64,000 bases of DNA from Bettongia penicillata ogilbyi (taxonomy: Eukaryota > Chordata > Mammalia > Diprotodontia > Potoroidae). The notes below the pieces were generated by a model. That model was not told the DNA's origin. It saw only the letters and a list, made by a program, of their open reading frames with translations, and made no database searches. Where the stretch lies: assembly GCA_023548195.1 (NCBI GenBank), contig JAJHZJ010000121.1, forward strand, positions 4,560,180 to 4,624,179, written 5' to 3'. A program made the translations under genes and the position numbers. Positions 1-10,870 of the stretch are shown here, piece after piece. The number at the start of each line of letters is the position of its first letter. Position 1 is the stretch's first letter.

Positions 1-187
1 TTCCACATCTGGGAATTCTTCCTCTGAGTCTGGAGGAACATGGGGAATTGAAAATCTTGGTGTGATCTGACCTTCTCCTCACCCCAAAATGTGTTTTAAA
101 TATAGCAGTTTTAACAATGGAATTTTCTTACATATGGCTTTGATAGAATAACAATTGGTTGGGAGTATCTATCAATTATGTATAGAT

Positions 188-480
188 TAACCAATCAATA
201 AGCGTTTATTAAGCACCTACTATGGTCCAGTCTTTACTTAACGCTGGGAATACAAGAATAAAAATGGAACTGTCTCTGCCTTCAAAGGTTTCACATTCTA
301 CTGGAAAGACAATTAATAGACAATAAATAGATGTGACATGTAAACAAGGTAAACACAAGGTAGTTTAGTGGTGGCAAGAGGTACTAGTAGCTGGGGAAAA
401 TGGAGCAGGAAGTAAGAGTTGAACTGAGCTTTGAAGAAGGTTAGTGATTTTAAGATGTGAAGAAGAGGGAGGTGTTATTA
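188..480 (+). repeat. Long mammalian dispersed repeat (tactatg-tccag family), fragment
   Basis: The piece starts with an 'agcgtttattaagcacctac' head, continues through 'aacgctgggaatacaag', and runs into an AG-rich section with 'gctttgaagaagg'. The same order of motifs recurs near 10.4, 30.7, 31.8, 40.8, 59.0 and 63.5 kb, so this is a family rather than unique DNA. I recognise the pattern as a widespread old mammalian repeat but cannot name it with certainty. Confidence 0.55.
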
Positions 481-481
481 A

Positions 482-658
482 CCTAATTAAACCTGAAGCT
501 TATTTTTAAAAACTGTATTTCAACATAATGGGTTCCTTTTGCAATTCTATGTGTTTTATTATATCCATTTAAAACCATCATACTGACAGTGGATCTATAG
601 GCTTTACCAAGATGCCTAGTGGAGTCCATGACACACAAAAAGGTTATGAACTCTTGCT
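482..658 (+). mobile_element. hAT-type MITE, copy 1 (diverged)
   Basis: The internal block 'actgtatttcaacataat' followed by 'ggctttaccaagatgcc' and 'gtccatgacac' matches the clearer copy at 41512-41706 in order and spacing. The right end 'aggttatgaactcttgc' is a decayed terminal inverted repeat. It is non-autonomous, with no transposase. Confidence 0.6.
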
Positions 659-667
659 TATAATAAG

Positions 668-790
668 AACTAGGTTCACATCCCAACTCGAATACTTACT
701 ACTTATGTGATCTTGGGTCAATCACTTACTCTCCCCAGGCCTCAGTTTCTTCATCTACAAAATAGGAGTAGAGAAGACCAAATGATGTTT
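668..790 (+). repeat. MIR core fragment
   Basis: It contains the MIR core order: 'tatgtgatcttgggtcaatc', then 'cctcagtttcttcatctaca', then 'aaaatagga'. It is old and diverged, and overlaps a meaningless 80-codon frame at 707-949. Confidence 0.75.
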
Positions 791-1228
791 GAGATTTCAT
801 TATTTCTAGCTGAGTCTGGTTGCTCATTAAATAAAAGACCTGCCTACAATTCATCTTTGGGTTTCCTTAGCAGGACTGTTTGTCCTTCACCCCTTACTGC
901 TGTATATTTCATATTTGGTAAATATGACTTGTATCTCAGAAATTGGTGATTCTGAAGCCCCAGGGAAACTGTGGTGCAAAAAGTAATAACTTATGCCCAT
1001 TTGCATCCTTGTTTTTTGCAACACTCTACTGAGTTTATGGCATGTGCCTTAGCTGAATACCACCTATCTGCATGACCAGCAATGAGATTTACACCTGGTT
1101 GCTGTGGTATTAGGCTTTGGACAAAAGAAATGGCAACCTTTCACTTGGTCTCTAATGTTGAAGTTATATCTTTGATTCCCCTCTTCGTCATCTGTTATTT
1201 CCTTTTAGCTATATCCATCTGTTTAACA

Positions 1229-1425
1229 TAGGATCAGAGAATAAGAGCTCTAGAGAAGGAAGGGATGTTAGAGGTCATGTAGTCTAACCATTTCATTTTA
1301 CTTATGGGGCAACGGAGGTCTTGAGAGGTAAAATGACTTTCCCCATGTCACACAGAACCAGGATTCACGCTCAGGTCCACTGAATCCAATGTTTTCTCTT
1401 CCATTTATTCCTACTATATGGTTAG
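1229..1425 (+). repeat. MIR3-type SINE relic
   Basis: Sequence order is 'aggatcagagaataagagct', 'gttagaggtcatgtagtcta', 'ttatggggcaacggagg', 'aatgactttccccatgtcac', 'aggattcacgctcaggtcc'. This is the MIR3 layout seen in many other places in the window, here nearly full length. Confidence 0.8.
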
Positions 1426-1987
1426 TACCAGAATACAGACCTACTTTGCTCTTTCATACCTTGAATGCTGGGTCTAATTCCTCTTCCTACCTTTAGGTCT
1501 TCTCTTTTCCTTTGTAAAATTTTCTGTAGTTTGGAAAGGTAACATTCACATCTATAGCAGGTTCTCTCATTATTGCTTCCCCAAAGTGATATCGCTGGAT
1601 GACAGTGCACCCAGTACAGGGTCCAGAGCCCATAAAAATTTTTCTCTGGTTAAAAATGTAGCCTGAGAAGTATCTACCTCCACATTCAACTCCAGTACCC
1701 ACCTTCCCTGAATTCCCTCAATCTAGAGGTTCAGATGCAAACTTCTAGGGCTCCCAAGTTTCCAGATTCATATGCAAATAATTCAGGTTCCAAATTTCTA
1801 AATATGCCTCTTTCACTGAGATTGACTCACAGTTACACTTCCATCATTTCTGTTCTCTGTACCCCCTTTATCTTACTGAAGCCTCAGTTCTCTCTCAAAT
1901 GAATTCTGACAATACACAAGGTCTCTGAACTCCGTGTTGACTTTATCACCAATATTAGAGAAACACTCCTTAACTATGGTAGAGGAA
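1426..1987. other. No recognisable feature
   Basis: Unique-looking AT-rich sequence. Two overlapping minus-strand frames of 62 and 69 codons have no protein-like pattern and are not annotated. Confidence 0.6.
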
Positions 1988-2180
1988 AATGGTAGCTGTG
2001 TGTACTGGTTTTGTAATCAGAGAGCCTGAACTCAAGTCCTACCTTTTGGCATTTACCTATGGAAAATTGAGAAAATCACTTAATATACTCTGAGCCTTAG
2101 TTTTTGTACTGGTAAGGTGAGTGGGTTGTATTTGATGACCTTTCCGGTCCTTTCCAACTCTAAATCAATGATCTGATTTT
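1988..2180 (+). repeat. MIR, nearly full length
   Basis: 'gagcctgaactcaagtccta', 'tgagccttagtttttgtact', 'tttgatgacctttccggtcc' and 'aactctaaatcaatgatctg' follow the MIR order from the tRNA-derived half through the core to the 3' end. Confidence 0.8.
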
Positions 2181-2304
2181 TGATTGAATTAAATAAATTT
2201 AATGACAATCACTTTAAATAAGTGTTCCAGGTGCTGAGAATGAGGCAGAACTTTGCAAAATTTTATCTATTACAGGATCTCCATTCATTTGCTTGGTAGT
2301 TCAG

Positions 2305-2400
2305 GGTGATGTGGTAGAAAGCCAGATGTGTGTTCAGATCTCAGTTTCGCCATTTACTACCTATATGACTTTGGACAATCACAACCTCTTGAACATTTTG
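2305..2400 (+). repeat. MIR core fragment
   Basis: 'gtgtgttcagatctcagttt' followed by 'ccatttactacctatatgac' and 'caatcacaacctctt' is the MIR core. It is truncated on the 3' side. Confidence 0.65.
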
Positions 2401-3074
2401 TTGAACTCATTTGAAGCTTACAGAGGTTCCTTTAAAGACAGGGCAACATTGGTTTAATAGAACTGAACCTGAGGGCCTTTGAGATCTCATACAATGCAAC
2501 CTCCTATAAGAGGTTAAGAAAACTCATCATGATCAGAGTGGAGGAGGGAAAACTTAGGAAAGGCAATTAACAGCTTACAAATACTTAATGGGATGTTTTA
2601 AAGGGTACCAGGTTCAATTATCCTGGGGCTTATCCAGTGCCAGAAGGAAGTCATTTAATTTAACACTACCAAGTTGGTTTGTGCATACTACCATAAATAA
2701 AGCCATTTCCTTTGGCTGGAAGTGACTCAGTAGCTTCCTGCCTCAACCTGATGGCCTCATTAAGTCACTGAGGAGGAATCATTTATATTGGGATCCCTGG
2801 GGAGAAGACCTAGAGGATAACTCAGTGTGGACCTCATTTCCCAAGGACCAGAGGGCTCTGGAAGTCAACTTCACAATGAAAGATGCTGGTAAAAGGTCTG
2901 TACCAGCTATGCCCAAACTATAAAACCGGGTCACAACCAATGCGAGTAATGAATCCTGTGACATGACTCTATGTATTAGAATTTTTACTATTCAAAGTCA
3001 TATTAAATATGGTAATCAGTTTCTGTGCAATGGAAGTATGCAGTGCAAATTGGCAGGTGGTTCAATGAAAGAGA
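2401..3074. other. No recognisable feature
   Basis: No repeat family, coding pattern or low-complexity tract stands out. A 61-codon minus-strand frame (2779-2964) is treated as chance. Confidence 0.6.
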
Positions 3075-3250
3075 GCTGAGAGTTAGGATATCTGGGGTCC
3101 TAGCAATTGTCACTATTAATCCTGTGGCCATAGCAAGTCATTTATATTCTCTGTGATTCAGGTTCTTTATCTGTCCCTTATCCTATCTATGTCATAGCAG
3201 GATTGTTTTTAGCATCAAATGAGAAGAAGGATTTAAGGATTCTTTGAAAA
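3075..3250 (+). repeat. MIR relic, weak
   Basis: 'aggatatctggggtcctagc', 'gattcaggttctttatctgt' and 'agcatcaaatgagaagaagg' fit the MIR core and 3' part, but divergence is high. Confidence 0.5.
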
Positions 3251-3299
3251 GACAAGAAAACACGAGATTAATTTTGAAAAAGACACTAACCATGCTTCC

Positions 3300-3414
3300 C
3301 TTTACACTCAGACCCTGAGGATTCCTCCTCATCCATTGTCTCTCTCTCCTTAAATTCCAAACCCCCCAATCTCCCAACCTTTCCAGCTCCACTATATATG
3401 ATATCTTCCCCATT
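3300..3414 (+). mobile_element. L2 3' end, upstream piece
   Basis: The segment ends 'atatcttccccattagaatg', which is the start of the L2 3' tail. The rest of that tail ('gttagggactgttctgtgtg ... agcacaatgcctggaacac') resumes at 3817. The element was split by the L1 insertion at 3427-3804. Confidence 0.75.
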
Positions 3415-3426
3415 AGAATGTAAGGT
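3415..3426 (+). repeat. Target-site duplication, left copy (agaatgtaaggt)
   Basis: The 12-base string agaatgtaaggt is found here and again at 3805-3816. The two copies bracket the L1 3' fragment exactly, as expected of L1 insertion by target-primed reverse transcription. Confidence 0.85.
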
Positions 3427-3804
3427 CCTTCTAACTTTCATAGATTGGCTCTTCTCAGCAACACAAGGATCTAAGATAATTCCAAAAGACTCATGAGGAA
3501 AAATGTTCTTTATATCTAGAGAAAGAACCATGAAGTCTGGATGCAGATTGAAGTACCCTATTTGATCTTTTTGCCTTTGTTCTTTTATTTTGTTTTTTCT
3601 TTCTCTTGGTTCTAATACTTCTTTGCAACATGACTAATGTGAAAATATGTTTAATATGAATGTATATGTAGAGCCTATATTAAACTGCATGCTATCTTGG
3701 GGAGTGGGAGGGGAGGGAAGGGGAGAAAATGGAAAACTCAAAATCTTATAGAAGTGAATGTTGAAAGCTAAAATTAAGTAAATAAATTCAAAATTAAGAA
3801 AAAA
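3427..3804 (+). mobile_element. L1 3' end, 5'-truncated insertion
   Basis: It starts in the ORF2/3' junction ('ttctcagcaacacaaggatc', 'gataattccaaaagactcat'), continues through the T-rich stretch and 'gcaacatgactaatgtg', then the G-rich 3' part ('ggggagtgggaggggaggga'), and closes with 'gaagtgaatgttgaaagct' and an A-rich tail. The 3' end matches that of the HAL1 at 52.1-54.7 kb. Exact 12-bp duplications flank it. It is inserted in an L2 tail, so it is younger than that L2. Confidence 0.85.
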
Positions 3805-3816
3805 AGAATGTAAGGT
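3805..3816 (+). repeat. Target-site duplication, right copy (agaatgtaaggt)
   Basis: Identical to 3415-3426 and placed directly after the A-rich tail of the inserted L1. Confidence 0.85.
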
Positions 3817-3905
3817 TCGTGGAGTTAGGGACTGTTCTGTGTGATTGTATTTGTATTTCCAACAATTAGCACAATGCCTGGAACACATAAATACTTAACA
3901 CATGT
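3817..3905 (+). mobile_element. L2 3' end, downstream piece
   Basis: 'gttagggactgttctgtgtg', 'tatttgtatttccaacaatt' and 'agcacaatgcctggaacaca' form the terminal L2 sequence. It joins 3300-3414 once the L1 is taken out. Confidence 0.8.
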
Positions 3906-4054
3906 TCTCTCTCTTTCTCTGTCTCTCTCTGTCCACCCCTCCATCTAGTCTGAGATATTATTACGATGGCTATTCTATACATGAATAAAGCAAAGATTAC
4001 ATCAGGAAGGACTGGGCAAAGTTTAAGGGGTCCTTTCCAGGTTGCAGTAGTTGT

Positions 4055-4335
4055 GCAATTTTAGGATTGGAAGGGGCCTCACAGGTAATTTAATAGGAAT
4101 ATTTAATAGGAATTCCCTCCAGTATCACAGGAAGTTATTTTTGCATCTGTGCTTGAAAATCTTGAGTAGCAGACACCTTACTATTCTTCCCAGGAAATCC
4201 ATTCAGCTTTTTGGACAATTCTAATTGCTAGAATTTTTTTTCCCCTTATATTGAACTGAAGTTTACCTTTCTGTTAGTTCCACCTATTTTATCTGACTTC
4301 TGGGTCCAAGTGAAATGAGTCAAATTCCTAAGATA
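4055..4335 (+). mobile_element. CR1/L3 LINE relic
   Basis: 'ttaggattggaaggggcctc', 'ccctccagtatcacagg', 'cttttggacaattctaattg' and 'cccttatattgaactgaagt' run in the same order as the better-preserved copies at 24.7-25.5, 45.0 and 60.5 kb. Strand is given as the reading direction shared by all copies; the coding strand may be the other one. Confidence 0.65.
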
Positions 4336-4384
4336 TTCAATGCTATTCTAGATCTTATCTGGCCTAAAGGAACTTGGGACATTT

Positions 4385-4640
4385 TAAAGGTGATAGGGAA
4401 TAGAATGGTTGACTTGAGTCAGGAAAATCTAGATTTGAAGCATACCTCATATATTTACTAGGCAAAATCTCTTAACCTCTCAGAGCCTTTGTATCCCTAC
4501 CAATATAATGAGTTAATAATAGCTATGGCAATTACCTTCAGGAGAAGTTGTGAAAATCAAATGAAATATGTGTAAAATACCTTGTAAATTCTAAGCTGTT
4601 ATAAAATGCCAACGATGGTGATGATGATGATGGCTAGAGG
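4385..4640 (+). repeat. MIR, long copy
   Basis: 'aatctagatttgaagcatac', 'caaaatctcttaacctctca', 'gttgtgaaaatcaaatgaaa' and 'gctgttataaaatgcc' follow the full MIR order including the 3' region. A short (GATGAT)n run closes it. Confidence 0.7.
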
Positions 4641-5089
4641 GGATTATAGGACTTAATCAGAAGTAATCTCCAGACTGGTTTAGCTTTCAAGTTGTTGTCC
4701 GAGAAAACCTTCCCCTGGTTCTTGTATCTTCTGCACCTTTTAATTGTATGATTGTGAAGATGTAGACTGCTAGAGAATGTTTGTGAAAGCTGCCTGGTTC
4801 CTTCTTATATTTTCTTCAAGGAAAGCTTCTAAATCTGTGTAGACATTTGTATTAAAAATTTTATAGAAATGAAATGTAGGCATATGGGACAGTACTTATT
4901 GATTTCTTCTCAATTTTCCTCCAGTAGTAATTCTAGGTGTTATTTGTGATTTGTTTTGTTTTAAATTATATTCTTTCTCTTTGAAATATATTGAAATCTA
5001 TTCCACAACATTCACTTATACTACTTATCAAGTAAATAACATTAATTAAACTTGTTGGTCATCAATATGCATTTTGTCTATTGAACTGT
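4641..5089. other. No recognisable feature
   Basis: AT-rich sequence with no family match by eye. Confidence 0.6.
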
Positions 5090-5735
5090 TTAAAAAAATA
5101 AAAAAGCATTTTCTCTCCCTCCCTCTCCTCCTTTCCCATAGGAAAAAAAAGAAAAACAAAACTCTTGCAACAAATATTCATAATCAAGTAAAACATATTC
5201 CTATATTGGCATGTCTAAAACTATGTGTCTCATTCTGAATATTTAGTCTATTACCACTCTTCCTGGGCAAGTAGCATTATTCATCCATCATCAGTTTTCT
5301 GGAATTATAATTTGTCATTGCATTGACAGAGATGTTAAGTCTTTCTACTTCAGTTCATAGGTCTTCTTCTTACAAATCAGGTTTGTCTGAAATCATCCCC
5401 TTCACCATTTTATTATGGCAAAAAATATTTTATTTTATATTTATATATCACAATTTGTTTGGAAAGCCATAACAAAACTGCCACAAACACTTTTGTACAT
5501 ATAGATCATTTTCATCTTCCTTTGCTCTTTTTAGGGTATAGACTGAGGACGGGTATTGCTGGATCAAACATTATGTAAAGCTTAGTAACTTAGGGGTTAT
5601 AATTGTAAATTACTTTCCAGAAAGTCTATACCAATTTATAGCTCTGCCGATAGTGCAGTAATGTGCCTGTTTCCCCACCATCTCTCCAAAATTTGTCCTT
5701 TTCCTTTTCTCTCAACTTCATTAGCATTAACATAA
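5090..5735 (-). mobile_element. L1 3' end, minus strand
   Basis: It opens with the reversed A-tail region and 'gaaaaacaaaactcttgcaa', then 'aatattcataatcaagtaaa', 'gaaatcatccccttcaccat', 'ttttgtacatatagatcatt' and 'gtattgctggatcaaac'. Read on the minus strand this is the end of L1 ORF2 plus the 3' UTR. The copy at 47935-48380 shares the same order. Confidence 0.8.
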
Positions 5736-5824
5736 CATTCACCAAAATGCACTGAGAAATGTATATTGAGAGTGGATGCTTAAGTTGTGGTTAGTGATAA
5801 AAAGGAAAACCTAGTACATGGTGA

Positions 5825-6370
5825 CTGAGGTCTTTTTATTTTATTTTGTACATTTTTCTTCATTTTAAACTTAAATACAAAATAAAAGAAACAGCATTTC
5901 TATGTACACAGCAGAACATAAGAAATGATTCAATATAAAACAATACATTCCCACTTCAAGAAAACCTATATAATTAATACTAACATTGTTTTCAAAGCTA
6001 CCCAGCTCTTCTTTGCTTCCTTGTAGGTTTTCTTTTGTTCTCTGCTGTTCATTTCTTACTTTATATTCTCCCCTTCCCCCTCAAGAAGGATACAATTAAG
6101 TGAAGATATGTGTGTGTATACATACGCATATGCACTCATATACATACATGCAAGACTGTACTATGCACATTTCTTATTTGTCATCTCTTTCTCTGAATGT
6201 GGATAACATCTTCCTTCATAGGTCCAAGTCTCTTCATGTTTTTTAAAATCATCCAGCTCATCATTTCCTCTATCACAAGAGTATTCCAACACAATCACAT
6301 CCTATCTGAGAAACTATTCATGAAAGTTCTACTCCACCCTCCCCAATTTTCTACATTCTTCTATCCTTGG
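5825..6370 (-). mobile_element. L1 3' end (same subfamily as 28.4 and 50.2 kb copies)
   Basis: The reverse complement carries 'tttgtatttaagttt', a 'cagcagagaacaaaag' block and 'cctacaaggaagcaaaga', which match the 3' ends of the plus-strand copies at 30.45-30.67 and 55.0-55.3 kb. Beyond about 6180 it continues into the end of ORF2 ('tcatccagctcatcatttcc'). Confidence 0.75.
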
Positions 6371-6945
6371 CTACACTGGTTTTATTTATATAAGAAAATT
6401 TTTATTAAAAAAACTAAAATGATCAGTTTTATACTTCAATAATGATCTTGCCTTATAATATACTTTAAGGTCTGATACTGCTGAATCTCATTCCTTTATA
6501 TCTTTTTTCCCCATGTTCTTTGAAATTTCTGATCTTTTGTTCTTCTAAATGAAGGTGGTTATTATTTTTTCTAACTCAGTAAGATAATTGTTTTAGTAAT
6601 TTAATTGGGATGGCATTTTAATAAATAGATTGGGTAAAATTGTCGTTTTTTATTATATTGGCTTTACCTACTCCTGAACAATAAGTACTACTCCAATTAT
6701 TTAAATCTGACTTTATTTGTATAAAAAGTGTTTTATGTTTATGTTTTATGCAGTTCATATGTCTTTTTTGGCAAGTATACTCTCAGGTATTTTACGTTGT
6801 CTGGTTATTTTAAATTGTCTAAAACAATACTGAATAATATTGGTGACACATAGTGTAGATTTCCTATTTTTCTCTTTTGATTAAATCTATTTTAGTTTTA
6901 ACTTTGAGATCATGATTACTCCATCCAGTTTTCTTTCTTTCTTTT
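6371..6945 (-). mobile_element. L1 ORF2 relic (reverse transcriptase to C-terminal part)
   Basis: Blocks such as 'tttaattgggatggcatttt', 'aattatttaaatctgacttt' and 'aggtattttacgttgtctg' are reverse-complement L1 ORF2 sequence. Stops and indels are frequent, so no frame survives. It may continue the element at 5825-6370 with an internal gap. Confidence 0.7.
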
Positions 6946-8239
6946 TTTTTTTTAACGTGATTGAGTTCCACACGAGTGGGAAATAGATCCATGAGAGTAA
7001 ACACACAGGACCATGTGCACTTTGGGAAGTCCATGTCCACTACACAGTCACAAGCAGCTGGAGCTGATTGTCAATCATAGAGGGCAGAGTAAGCATGAAA
7101 CTTCAGGCACACGGCCATAACTACTTAGGAAACACAGCTGAGGAATCTTCTCATCAACTGCTACCTCTGTGGTGGCAGTTAGATTATAAAAACCAGTTTT
7201 AGAGACCCCTCTGATGCTGGTGATCAAATTCTGGCTGCTTATCCGAGTCTAACCAAGCTAGGTTTTTCCACAGATAAGAGCAGGTATGTAGGTCTGTAAT
7301 AATCAAAGAATTCCTTGCCTTTGTTGTGAATTTATATGTTTTTCGCTGGATGCGTCCAATTGGGATTGGCTCCAGAGAGGAATGTCTTCTCTGTGTGTTG
7401 AAGAATGAGGATCTCTGGCTAAGGGTCTTGTTCTCATCTGTGATTGTCTATGGATAGTGGAAACAACTAGGAAACTGGTTCCAGCTGGTCAGATTATTAA
7501 GAGGGGCAGTCATAGACGAGAATTACCTCCAGGCTAGGCTAATTAGGCTTTTTAATCTAAGAATATGATGCTCAAGCTCCCCCTATCTCTCATCTCAATG
7601 AATAACAACAAGGAAAGAAGACAGTAGCATCCCAGCATGCACTCTGGGGTGTTCAATAAATACTTGTTAATAATGATGATGTTGAAACCAGTGTGTAGTA
7701 ATAAGTAACACAAAGAAACTCTAGGAAATATGATACTGTCTTGCTTTTTGATTAGGAATGGTTGATTTATACTCACTTAATTTACCCTACTAGACTTCAC
7801 CATTGCATTAATTAGACTTCTTCCAGGGGGTTGTCACACTGCAGAAATGAAAGGCAATGCACTTCCCTCTTGTAGCCCCTAACTGAAGAATTAATGTAAT
7901 CACCACACCATCTGATGATTGTATACACAATACAAACATCAGCAAAAAGAATGCATCATATTAACTTCTGATTGTATATTACAAAGCAATTACGATCTGT
8001 GCTTTGTCCTTATCAACAGGATAATAAATGCTTACAGTAGCAATCTCTCCATGACTGCAACGTAGAAGATTGATTGATTAAAACATGTTTATTATGGCAA
8101 CTCCTGCATGGCACCCACCAGACTATTCTTTACCTTCTTTCTCCTGCTTTATTGGCCCCATATTTAGCCAAGCATTTATTGTGCTTGATTTGTGGATGCA
8201 TGCCTACTTCTACTCCCCTTATGGAGCTAGTAAGGTCCT
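6946..8239. other. Mostly unique DNA, no supported feature
   Basis: After an oligo-T run the sequence carries no family pattern. A TATA-like 'attataaaaacc' near 7175-7190 and a short 'gttcaataaatacttgttaa' near 7650 are noted, but neither supports a promoter or a repeat call alone. Confidence 0.55.
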
Positions 8240-8400
8240 ATCTCCCTCATTTTACAGATGAGATCATTGGGTGCTAGAGAGGTGATGTTACTTATCCAAA
8301 ATTAAACAAAGTTAATCTTCCATTAGTGGAAGATCTGGGTCTAACAACCTAGATGGAATGATATTCGATTCAGTCTCTCCATTCTTTTCTCCTCAACGTC
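8240..8400 (+). repeat. MIR3-like relic
   Basis: 'cctccctcattttacagatgag', 'ggtgatgttacttatccaaa' and 'agatctgggtctaacaacct' resemble the middle and 3' part of MIR3. Diverged. Confidence 0.5.
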
Positions 8401-8880
8401 TGGCACAGAATTAGACTTGTTCTAGCACTTTCTTATTGTTACTTCTCATTCACACATTCTCAAACTCATCAGGTGCTTGTCTCATCACTTGGCTTAGTTC
8501 TGTCCACCAGGTTCCCTCCTCAAGCTGAATTCCAAGGTCCCAACAAACATTCTTGGGTAAATACTATACTCTATCACTCTTCTCCATCTGTTTTCTCTTT
8601 CATGGCAGCAACAGATCCTTGGTATATTAATGAAGATATGTACTTACACATACACATACTCAGTCTCTGAAACAGCTCAATAATTAATATTTTTATGGCT
8701 CCCATTTGTTCCCACTCACCCAGAATTTTCTCTGGGAACATCGCCATCTGGTACATATTCTCTCTTATCCTAGAGGCATTCCATTTTCCTTTTGCAAGCC
8801 TTCAAGGCTAAGTCATTTGGACTCAAAGAAACTTGGTTTCAAGGCATATAAGGAATAGAAAAGGAAATGTTTAGCATTCC
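8401..8880. other. No recognisable feature
   Basis: Frames of 65 codons (plus) and 60 codons (minus) overlap here on opposite strands, which argues that neither is selected. Confidence 0.55.
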
Positions 8881-8945
8881 AGAACTCAGCACAGAGCCTG
8901 GCACATAGAAGGTGCTTAATGTTTGTTGACTGACTGAATGATTAT
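8881..8945 (+). repeat. L2/MIR 3' tail
   Basis: 'agcacagagcctggcacata', 'gaaggtgcttaatgtttgtt' and 'gactgactgaatg' are the characteristic terminal sequence of L2 and related elements. Confidence 0.8.
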
Positions 8946-9032
8946 ATGTAGCATTACTCATATTGACCTGTCTCTCTACTCTTGTCTATTTCTCTTTTGG
9001 TTGAGATCACAATGCCCACAAGGGAAACCAGG

Positions 9033-9075
9033 AAGGAAGGAAGGAAGAAGGAAGTGAAAAAGGAAGGAAGGAAGC
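9033..9075. repeat. (GGAA)n microsatellite
   Basis: Imperfect ggaa/gaag tetranucleotide run directly before a MIR-type SINE. Confidence 0.85.
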
Positions 9076-9325
9076 ATTTATTAAGTACCTACTATGTGCC
9101 AGTGATTTATAAAAATATCATCTCACTTGATCTTCACAGTAACACTGGTAAGTAGGTGCTATTATTACCCCCCCCATTTTACAGTTGAAGAAACTGAGGT
9201 AGGAAGTAATTGGGTGACTTGCCCAAAGCCAGACATCTAGTGTCTGAGTCAGTATTTGAACTCAGCTCTTCCTGATTTCAAGGCCAGCACTATATCCTCT
9301 GAATTACCTAGCTGTCTCTATAGTT
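9070..9325 (+). repeat. MIR-type SINE, nearly full length
   Basis: 'gcatttattaagtacctact', 'tcatctcacttgatcttcac', 'ttttacagttgaagaaactg', 'ggtgacttgcccaaagccag' and 'atttgaactcagctcttcct' are in the usual order, ending 'gaattacctagctgtct'. Confidence 0.85.
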
Positions 9326-10424
9326 CATGATGCCAACACATGAAGTCCCAGTAGCCTGAATGCACTACTTTGTGGATATGTCTGGCGTATGTCTGCTATC
9401 CTCCTCTCTGGGGTCAGCATTCCTTTTACTTTTATTTTGGATTCTGGTGTTTGCTACCACCAGTTTGCCATGATTGTCTCCTGTTCGTCACCTATCATCT
9501 TTCCTTCCCCTTGCCATGATTTCCTGAAATCTACTCCACCCTCAACATTTCTCCCTGTTTTACTTGCCCAGTTACTCCTGTCTCCTGAGTCCAAAGCAAA
9601 ATAGGAAAATGGAGGGCTCGACTCTTCTAATGAAGCCCAGGGAAGAACAGGCTGACTCTACCTCTTCCCAGTGCAAAGCATAACCACCATGCTAGGAATT
9701 TGCTTCTGAGTGTGACTCTGCAAGCTATCCAAATGGTACCACTAGTCTTCTGGGTCTCTGGAATTTTTGCTTTTGGAAACCTGGGAATACACTGCATTAT
9801 GTGTCCATCTGACTGGACCCCTCTCCTTGAGTCTGTCATAACTCTGTTCTTTCTCCCGCTTCAGTCCAATTGCTTTGTCCGATATACTGAATACTCAGTA
9901 AAAAACATTAGCTGTAACATATACCTCATATATGCAGTTTCCCGTCTTAGAAAAATGTATTTGTTGAATGTCAGAGCTCTAGCCCTTTATAAAGAATTGG
10001 AGAGCATAACTTCCTCTACAAAAGATTCACAAGAACCTGACCCTAAGCATACCTGTACTGGAAGATATCTTTTCTAGATACAGTGACAAATAACAGAAGG
10101 AAAAGTCCTCAGGTTAAAAACTCAACTTCTGCAACTTTGACACTGGTCTTATCTTACTTAAAAGTTGTGATAATCAAATCCTGGCAGTTATTTTTATCCT
10201 TTCCAGATTCAAAGGCCTGAGAGGTGTTTTAATTCATAGTTCTTTGGAGAGAGTTGTATGTAAACTGTTTTGTTCTCCAAAGTGCCCTGGGCAGCATTAG
10301 GAAAAATCTTGGTGGTCAATAAATGCTAAAGGAGTTACATATGACTTGTGAGCTGCAGTCTATCTTATAAACTGGCATTAAATCTAACTTTCAGTGACCT
10401 CACTTCTTCATTTCTAGTATTTAT
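9326..10424. other. Unique sequence with an unsupported 125-codon frame
   Basis: A plus-strand frame at 9700-10077 is the longest here. Its translation has no recognisable domain, and a 70-codon frame runs antisense to it. No family repeat was recognised apart from a weak 'ggtcaataaatgctaaagg' near 10312. Confidence 0.55.
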
Positions 10425-10870
10425 AACAACAAGTGTTTATAAAGTTTCTGTGCTGTGTTCTGGCACTATTCTGAAAGATACAAAGAAAGTATAAAGGGCA
10501 TGCCATCTAGTTAAGGATAGAATCCAAACAAACATGAAATAGGACACGATGATTTATAATGGAGCTCTACATTATGCGATATGGATATCATAAATAATAA
10601 GAGCATGGAAAAATATACCTTTCCCTTTAAGGTTATTGAAAAGTTAAGGGAGGTGCTTCAGGCCAGATGACAAAATGGGGAGCCTCTGAGTTAGGGCTCT
10701 GTGGATGACTGATGAATTTCATTAAAAGGGGTTCAGAGAGGGGGAAGATTACTGGAGAATGCTTCATAGAGGTGTGAATTGGTCAGTCTTGAAGGAAAGG
10801 TAAGTGGAGAAGATAGAGGAGAAGAGAGTTAGCAAGGTAGAGAAGAGAAGGGAGTGAATTCCTGGCAATG
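10425..10870 (+). repeat. Long mammalian dispersed repeat, second copy
   Basis: 'aacaagtgtttataaagttt', 'ggcactattctgaaagatac', then after about 200 bases 'agaatgcttcatagaggtgt', 'ggtcagtcttgaaggaaagg' and 'gagtgaattcctggc' reproduce the order of the 31.8-kb copy. Confidence 0.6.

Noticed and set aside
7170..7200. TATA-like attataaaaacc as a promoter
   Set aside because: Isolated AT-rich match with no exon, CpG island or downstream frame.
9700..10077. 125-codon plus-strand frame
   Set aside because: No domain, and a 70-codon antisense frame overlaps it. Chance frames of this length are expected in 64 kb.
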